Source: JAAZFF01 sp964405775
GTDB taxonomy: Bacteria > Verrucomicrobiota > Kiritimatiellia > RFP12 > UBA3636
Reading direction: 5' to 3'
Length of the DNA: 37,547 nt
Assembly (NCBI GenBank): GCA_964405775.1
Contig: CAYOPG010000014.1
Span: forward strand, 1-37,547
Part shown: positions 33,365 to 37,547 of the stretch, piece after piece
Position numbering within the stretch: position 1 is the stretch's first letter
Layout of the letters: every line of letters begins with the position of its first letter
The notes under the pieces: generated by a model
Told to the model about the DNA's origin: nothing
What the model saw: only the letters and a program-made list of their open reading frames with translations
Databases searched by the model: none
Position numbers and translations under genes: made by a program

Positions 33365-35364
33365 GTTTCTGGCAAAATCTAGTAACAAGCTACGATGAAA
33401 ATTCGAGCGTTTTGGAAAAGATGTTCCCGCTTTCCACCACGTCGATTTCAAACCACACGGAGTGGATTGCGGTTATTATAATTGATGGTAAGGGTGAGTT
33501 TCAAAGTGCTTACCCAATAAAGAAATCAAAAAAAAATGATAAAACTAAGGAGTGGATTGTCTCGCCCGTATCTGTAAATATTCCCGTTAGGGAGAAAAGT
33601 GCGGGTCGAACCCGAGATGCTAAAACAGAACCCCATCCGGTATTTGAGCAATATGCATACTTTGTAGCTAAAGGAGAGCAATTTGACCGTTATATGGCAG
33701 AATTGGGTGCATTCGCTAATAGTGAGTATGCAACGCCACAGGTGAAGTCGATATACTCCTATATTTCCAAGCGAACCGTCGAAGATGATTTGCAATGCTT
33801 AAAGCCGAAAGGAAAAACTCTTGTTTTGTTTGAAGTACAACTTCTAGGCGAGGAAAAATCAAAGATATGGGAGGACACCTCATTCTTCGAGGCATGGCAT
33901 CTGTACTATATGGCTGTCAAAAAAAATTTGCTGAAAACACAAAAAGATGAAATATTGAAGCTTCGAGAGAACACGAAGCTAACGAAAGAAGAAAAGGGCA
34001 GGCTACAAAAACTAGAAAAAAGCCAAGAGAACTTGTCGTTGGATTTCATCGATGGTACAATGCAACTAGCTACGACTTTTCATCCGAAAAAAATTTCGAA
34101 TGCTTCGGCTAACGCAAAATTGATATCTGCTAATGATGAAACTAACTTTACTTTTCGCGGGCGTTTTGAAAATGCAAACCAAGCCGTATCCGTCAGCTAC
34201 GAAGCGACACAGAAAGCGCATCAGTTTTTAAGATATCTTGTTAAAGACCGAGGAGTGTATTGCGGGGAACAGGTTATCCTATCGTTTACTGTTGGCTCAG
34301 CAACGGATAACTTACCCTCACCTTTGGATGATACTAAGTGTATCTTAGATCGTATGTTAGCTGTTCAAACAAACACTGATGCTGAAGGGAAGGCATCTCT
34401 CCGTGCAATAACAGGTCATGATTATTCAAATGGGTTGAAAAAAGCACTCGAGGGTCAAAAGTACAGCAATGCCCTTGGACAGCACCCAACGACTGCCATA
34501 ATTGTGTTAGATGCTCCTATTTCTGGGCGAATGTCCATTACTTTTTATCGTGAACTTGCTCGGAACGAATATCTGGAAAAAATTGCTAACTGGCATAATG
34601 CTTGCAAATGGAATCAACATTTCTGGAGTAGCGAAGCACAACGAACTGTTTGTTACGTTGGAGCACCATCTGTTGACCATATTATTGAAGCCGTATATGG
34701 CAAGCCTCGTGGGCGCAATGATGAAAGCTATACCAAGATCAAGAAGTCTGCGAGGGAGCGGTTGCTTCGTTGTATATTTGACGGAGAGTGTCTGACGGCT
34801 GATTATATCTCCTCAGCCGTACATCGTGCTTCTAACCCTCTGGCTGTCACTAAGAACAACGGGAGCTTTGATCGAAATGGTTTCGATCGATTATTGTCAA
34901 CTGCTTGCGCAATCGTGCGCAAGGATTCACAACAACGAAACATGGAGGAGCAAACATTGAGCCTTGACCCTACAAGAACCGACCGCGATTACCTCTACGG
35001 GCGATTGCTTGGTGCAGCGGATAAGCTAGAAGAGTACGCGCTACGCAAAAAAGACAACAACCGTATTGTAACTGCTGCAATACGCCATATGCAGGCTTTT
35101 TCACAGCATCCATTTAGAACATGGAAAACGATACATGATTGTCTTAGTCCATATATACAAAGCGAAAAGGGCAGGTTTGCTTTTACTGCTATAGAGGAAA
35201 TAATGAGCTTGTTCAAACATGATGATTATGAAAAAAATGCACCGTTAAGCGGATCCTATCTAATAGGTTACTATCATCAGAGAGCTCATATTAAGCAACT
35301 TGCTTTAGAGGCAAAAGCCACACATGAACCTTCAACACCCAATCAGGAGAAAACTAATGAATAG
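33361..35364 (+). CDS. cas8c: Cas8c (Csd1) large subunit, type I-C, module 2
   Basis: A 667-residue Csd1-like protein, about 90 residues longer than Cas8c of module 1. The N-terminus (FWQNLVTSYDENSSVLEKMFP) and the C-terminal GSYLIGYYHQRAHI are typical. It carries an extra charged helical segment around residues 190-225 (KKNLLKTQKDEILKLRENTK...) that module 1 lacks. The gene is AT-rich (24 G/C in line 33961-34020). The C-terminal helical part corresponds to Cas11c and has an internal start candidate at 34957. Low similarity to the first Cas8c suggests different PAM recognition. Confidence 0.92.
   Translation: MSFWQNLVTSYDENSSVLEKMFPLSTTSISNHTEWIAVIIIDGKGEFQSAYPIKKSKKNDKTKEWIVSPVSVNIPVREKSAGRTRDAKTEPHPVFEQYAYFVAKGEQFDRYMAELGAFANSEYATPQVKSIYSYISKRTVEDDLQCLKPKGKTLVLFEVQLLGEEKSKIWEDTSFFEAWHLYYMAVKKNLLKTQKDEILKLRENTKLTKEEKGRLQKLEKSQENLSLDFIDGTMQLATTFHPKKISNASANAKLISANDETNFTFRGRFENANQAVSVSYEATQKAHQFLRYLVKDRGVYCGEQVILSFTVGSATDNLPSPLDDTKCILDRMLAVQTNTDAEGKASLRAITGHDYSNGLKKALEGQKYSNALGQHPTTAIIVLDAPISGRMSITFYRELARNEYLEKIANWHNACKWNQHFWSSEAQRTVCYVGAPSVDHIIEAVYGKPRGRNDESYTKIKKSARERLLRCIFDGECLTADYISSAVHRASNPLAVTKNNGSFDRNGFDRLLSTACAIVRKDSQQRNMEEQTLSLDPTRTDRDYLYGRLLGAADKLEEYALRKKDNNRIVTAAIRHMQAFSQHPFRTWKTIHDCLSPYIQSEKGRFAFTAIEEIMSLFKHDDYEKNAPLSGSYLIGYYHQRAHIKQLALEAKATHEPSTPNQEKTNE
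34957..35364 (+). CDS. cas11c: Cas11c small subunit by internal TTG initiation in cas8c, module 2
   Basis: By alignment, LSLDPTRTDRDYLYGRLLGA here matches MSLDKENPNIGYQLGRLFAV in module 1, where the internal ATG lies. The aligned codon here is TTG (34957), in frame (codon 533), preceded by GGAGGAG at 34944-34950 with a six-base spacer, the strongest Shine-Dalgarno-like sequence I noticed in this operon. The product would be 135 residues. ATG 34942 lies too close to the Shine-Dalgarno sequence to use it. The use of TTG may lower Cas11c output. Confidence 0.62.
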   Translation: MSLDPTRTDRDYLYGRLLGAADKLEEYALRKKDNNRIVTAAIRHMQAFSQHPFRTWKTIHDCLSPYIQSEKGRFAFTAIEEIMSLFKHDDYEKNAPLSGSYLIGYYHQRAHIKQLALEAKATHEPSTPNQEKTNE

Positions 35365-36289
35365 TAATACCAAATCAACCATCAATAAAATCGATTTTTC
35401 TATAATAATTGTGGTTAATCGGGCTAATCCAAATGGAGACCCGCTCAACGGCAATCGACCACGCCAAACTTATGCTGGGTTCGGAGAAATTTCCGATGTC
35501 TGTCTTAAGCGGAAAATTAGAAATCGGTTACAAGATATGGGTGAGACTATTTTTGTGCAGTCTGATGACAACCGTTCAGATAACTTTAGGTCTCTAAACG
35601 CGCGCTATACTGCAGCAAAAATAAAGAACGGTAACGAACGCGAAGAAGCATGCAAAAAATGGTTCGATGTTCGTGCTTTTGGGCAAGTTTTTGCGTTTAC
35701 TGCAAAAAAAGGGCCCCAGAAAAAAACAAAAGGTGGCGATTTACTAGCAGGACTGATAGATGAGAGCAATGAACAAATCAGTTCTGACTCTGTTTCGATA
35801 GGAATTAGAGGTCCTGTCACCATTCAGAGTGCTTTCAGTGTAGAGCCAGTAACACCTGAGAGCTTGCAAATTGTGAAAAGCGTTAATCTTGAAACAAATG
35901 ACAAGGAACCTGACAAAAAAGGCACTGACACTATGGGGATGAAACACCGGATTAACCATGGTATATATGTGGCGCACGGCTCCATCAATTCTCAGTTGGC
36001 TCAAAAAACAGGGTTTTCTAACGTTGATGCTGAGCAAATTAAACGCGCACTGCGTTCACTTTTTGTGAACGATGAATCTTCGGCTCGTCCAGCAGGCAGC
36101 ATGGAAATTGTGAAAGTCATATGGTGGCAACACAACTGTGCCAATGGCCAATACTCATCTGCCAAAGTGCATCGCGCGTTAAAGAACATTAAACTTGATG
36201 AAATAGACAATGTAACTTATACCCTTGACACTTTAGCAGGCCTAAAACCAGAAGAGTTAAATCAGTTGGAGGGCGATGATTTAGCGTAA
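35357..36289 (+). CDS. cas7c: Cas7c (Csd2) crRNA backbone subunit, type I-C, module 2
   Basis: A 310-residue Csd2: DFSIIIVVNRANPNGDPLNG at the N-terminus, ISDVCLKRKIRNRLQ, FDVRAFGQVFAFTAKKG, SIGIRGPVTIQSAFSVEP and GMKHRINHGIYVAHGS. ATG 35357 (MNSNTKST) has AGGAGA six bases upstream and overlaps the end of cas8c by eight bases; the frame opening at 35324 lies inside cas8c. Its stop overlaps the fic start codon by one base (TAATG), which ties fic into the same message. Confidence 0.94.
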   Translation: MNSNTKSTINKIDFSIIIVVNRANPNGDPLNGNRPRQTYAGFGEISDVCLKRKIRNRLQDMGETIFVQSDDNRSDNFRSLNARYTAAKIKNGNEREEACKKWFDVRAFGQVFAFTAKKGPQKKTKGGDLLAGLIDESNEQISSDSVSIGIRGPVTIQSAFSVEPVTPESLQIVKSVNLETNDKEPDKKGTDTMGMKHRINHGIYVAHGSINSQLAQKTGFSNVDAEQIKRALRSLFVNDESSARPAGSMEIVKVIWWQHNCANGQYSSAKVHRALKNIKLDEIDNVTYTLDTLAGLKPEELNQLEGDDLA

Positions 36290-37038
36290 TGAACCCACTT
36301 TTAACACACTCCCTGCTCCTTTCCCGCCTGCGGGAGGAGCAGGCTATGCGCCTTAAAGGTGGCATCTACCACCTTACTCAGGTAAGGTTGTGCTACAACT
36401 CCAATCGTATTGAGGGTAGTCAGCTCTCTGAGGAGCAAACACGTCATATATTTGAGACGGCATCGCTGTTGCCAGAAAATAGTGATGCTATCAAGGTGGA
36501 TGATGTTATAGAGACGATCAATCACTTTGCCGCCTTTGACTACATGCTCAAAATCGCTGACCAGCCGCTGAGTGAGGGTATCATCAAGGAGATGCATGCC
36601 ATCATCAAAAGGGGTACAACTGATGCCGTCAAGGAGTGGTTCAGGGTGGGGGAGTATAAAAGCCGTCCCAATGTGGTTGGTGGTCAGGAGACTGTGTTAC
36701 CAGATCAAGTGCCAGAGGCTATGGGTGTGTTGCTGGAGAGTTATAACAAAAGAGAGAGCATTATCTTTGAAAAAATTGTAGAGTTTCATTGGCGTTTTGA
36801 ATCTATCCACCCCTTTCAGGATGGCAATGGCAGGTTAGGGCGGCTGATTGCCTTTAAGGAGTGCTTAAAGCATGGTATTATACCTTTCATTATTGATGAG
36901 CAGCACAAAGCTTTTTATTACCGGGGGCTAACACAATTTAAAACTACTCCTGAATACCTGCTGGAGACATGCCGATCAGCACAGGATGATTATGCAAAAA
37001 TTGTGGAATATTTTTCTGCGGAGGTCAAAAATGAGTAG
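36289..37038 (+). CDS. Fic-domain AMP-transferase within the CRISPR-Cas operon
   Basis: Fic enzymes usually transfer AMP from ATP to Ser, Thr or Tyr of a target protein. The 249-residue protein has the complete catalytic motif HPFQDGNGRLGR (His174-Arg185) and an N-terminal inhibitory motif SNRIEG (38-43) of the (S/T)xxxE(G/N) type, so it is a class II self-inhibited Fic. It overlaps cas7c by one base (TAATG) and cas4 by eight bases, so it is translated with the Cas proteins. Fic is not a standard type I-C component. It may modify a Cas or host protein, act as an abortive-infection toxin, or be a passenger. Composition is nearer 50% G+C (31 of 60 in line 36541-36600) than the cas genes before it. 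Confidence 0.9.
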   Translation: MNPLLTHSLLLSRLREEQAMRLKGGIYHLTQVRLCYNSNRIEGSQLSEEQTRHIFETASLLPENSDAIKVDDVIETINHFAAFDYMLKIADQPLSEGIIKEMHAIIKRGTTDAVKEWFRVGEYKSRPNVVGGQETVLPDQVPEAMGVLLESYNKRESIIFEKIVEFHWRFESIHPFQDGNGRLGRLIAFKECLKHGIIPFIIDEQHKAFYYRGLTQFKTTPEYLLETCRSAQDDYAKIVEYFSAEVKNE

Positions 37039-37547
37039 CACAATCCCTGATTCTAAAAGCTCCACCCTTCCTCACTGCGACGCCCAAGGGCAACCACTCA
37101 GCTCACCACCGAGTGTCGAGTGTCGCATGTCGAGTGTCCTAACCCCACCCGTCATTCTCTACCCAGATGACCGGCTAATCATGATCTCTGCTCTGCAACA
37201 CTTGATCTTCTGCGAGAGGCAATTTGCTCTTATTCATATTGAACAAGTGTGGGAAGAGAACCGTCTTACCGCCGAAGGGCGGGTTCTACATGAGAGTGTT
37301 GATCAGAGGCGCAGTGAGAGTCGGCGTGACGTGCGACAGGCCACTGCTGTGCGGATAAGTTCGCGTCGTCTTGGTTTGATCGGTGTGATGGATATGTTGG
37401 AATTTCATCGTGTGGCCACTCCTGAAGGTATGGAACACTCTACTATAGCAGTAAAATTGCCGCGCTCAACCGACTTATGGATTCCCTTCCCCGTGGAGTA
37501 CAAACGCGGGAAGCCAAAGCCGCATCGCGCTGATGAAGTTCAGCTTT
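37031..37547 (+). CDS. cas4: Cas4 (partial, runs off the window) with repeat-derived N-terminal extension
   Basis: Cas4 trims prespacers and sets PAM-correct orientation with Cas1-Cas2. The visible 172 residues carry the Cas4 start block ISALQHLIFCERQFALIHIE with the first Fe-S cysteine, QVWEENRLTAEGRVLHE, and the nuclease region ending EYKRGKPKPHRADEVQL at the window end. The remaining Cys cluster is outside. The frame opens at ATG 37031, overlapping fic by eight bases, and gives about 45 residues before the family's usual N-terminus (DDRLIMISALQ). Part of this extension (PSVECRMSSVL) is translated from a copy of the palindromic repeat. ATG 37127 or 37181 are alternative starts. cas1 and cas2 are expected just beyond the window. 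Confidence 0.92.
   Translation, partial: MSSTIPDSKSSTLPHCDAQGQPLSSPPSVECRMSSVLTPPVILYPDDRLIMISALQHLIFCERQFALIHIEQVWEENRLTAEGRVLHESVDQRRSESRRDVRQATAVRISSRRLGLIGVMDMLEFHRVATPEGMEHSTIAVKLPRSTDLWIPFPVEYKRGKPKPHRADEVQL
37110..37139 (-). repeat. Single-arm copy of the palindromic repeat inside the cas4 5' end
   Basis: The reverse complement begins GGACACTCGACATGCGACAC and matches the left arm of copy 1 (28981-29010) at 29 of 30 bases. No partner arm is visible next to it. It stays in the cas4 frame without a stop codon. Confidence 0.92.

Overview
The window looks like chromosome of a Gram-negative bacterium, most likely of the PVC group (Kiritimatiellae, Lentisphaerae or Verrucomicrobia). This is inferred from the gene mix: a DUF2723 membrane protein next to a polyprenol-phosphate mannose synthase, a DksA-type zinc-finger protein with a histone-H1-like tail, a Ser/Thr kinase with a zinc ribbon and a membrane anchor, DUF4340, DUF1846 and DUF6941 proteins, and IorAB. 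No rRNA or tRNA gene was found, so the placement is tentative.

Bases 1-22952 are housekeeping and accessory metabolism. A leftward cluster (dksA-like, lspA, DUF4340, exported nitroreductase) diverges from malic enzyme, a stand-alone AICAR formyltransferase (with a good terminator) and a MATE transporter. IorA/IorB run leftward. A probable protein-mannosylation pair (Dpm1-like synthase plus DUF2723), a parvulin isomerase and lgt follow. The kinase, DUF1846 and DUF6941 genes form an operon. lspA and lgt are both present, so two of the lipoprotein maturation steps are encoded here.

Bases 22953-37547 hold an unusual CRISPR-Cas region. Module 1 (cas3-cas5c-cas8c-cas7c, 23349-28970) is a complete type I-C effector set without its own cas4-cas1-cas2. 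After it comes a hairpin-bounded gene for a four-helix-bundle/zinc-ribbon protein (28981-29927), then a 30-codon relic of a Cas5 gene, then a second, diverged and AT-richer type I-C effector set (cas3-cas5c-cas8c-cas7c, 30246-36289), then a Fic AMP-transferase gene fused into the operon by overlaps, then cas4, which runs off the window end. Both cas8c genes carry a convincing internal ribosome site for the small subunit Cas11c. In module 1 it nearly copies the cas5 ribosome site; in module 2 the start codon is TTG behind GGAGGAG.

A 30-base repeat occurs just after cas7 of module 1 (28981-29010) and, inverted with 29/30 identity, inside the start of cas4 (37110-37139). The second module, the four-helix gene and fic therefore lie exactly between inverted copies of one repeat. 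The simplest reading is that an approximately 8-kb cassette was inserted between cas7 and cas4 of one canonical type I-C operon, giving two interference complexes that may share one adaptation module. No CRISPR array is visible; if present it should lie beyond the right end.
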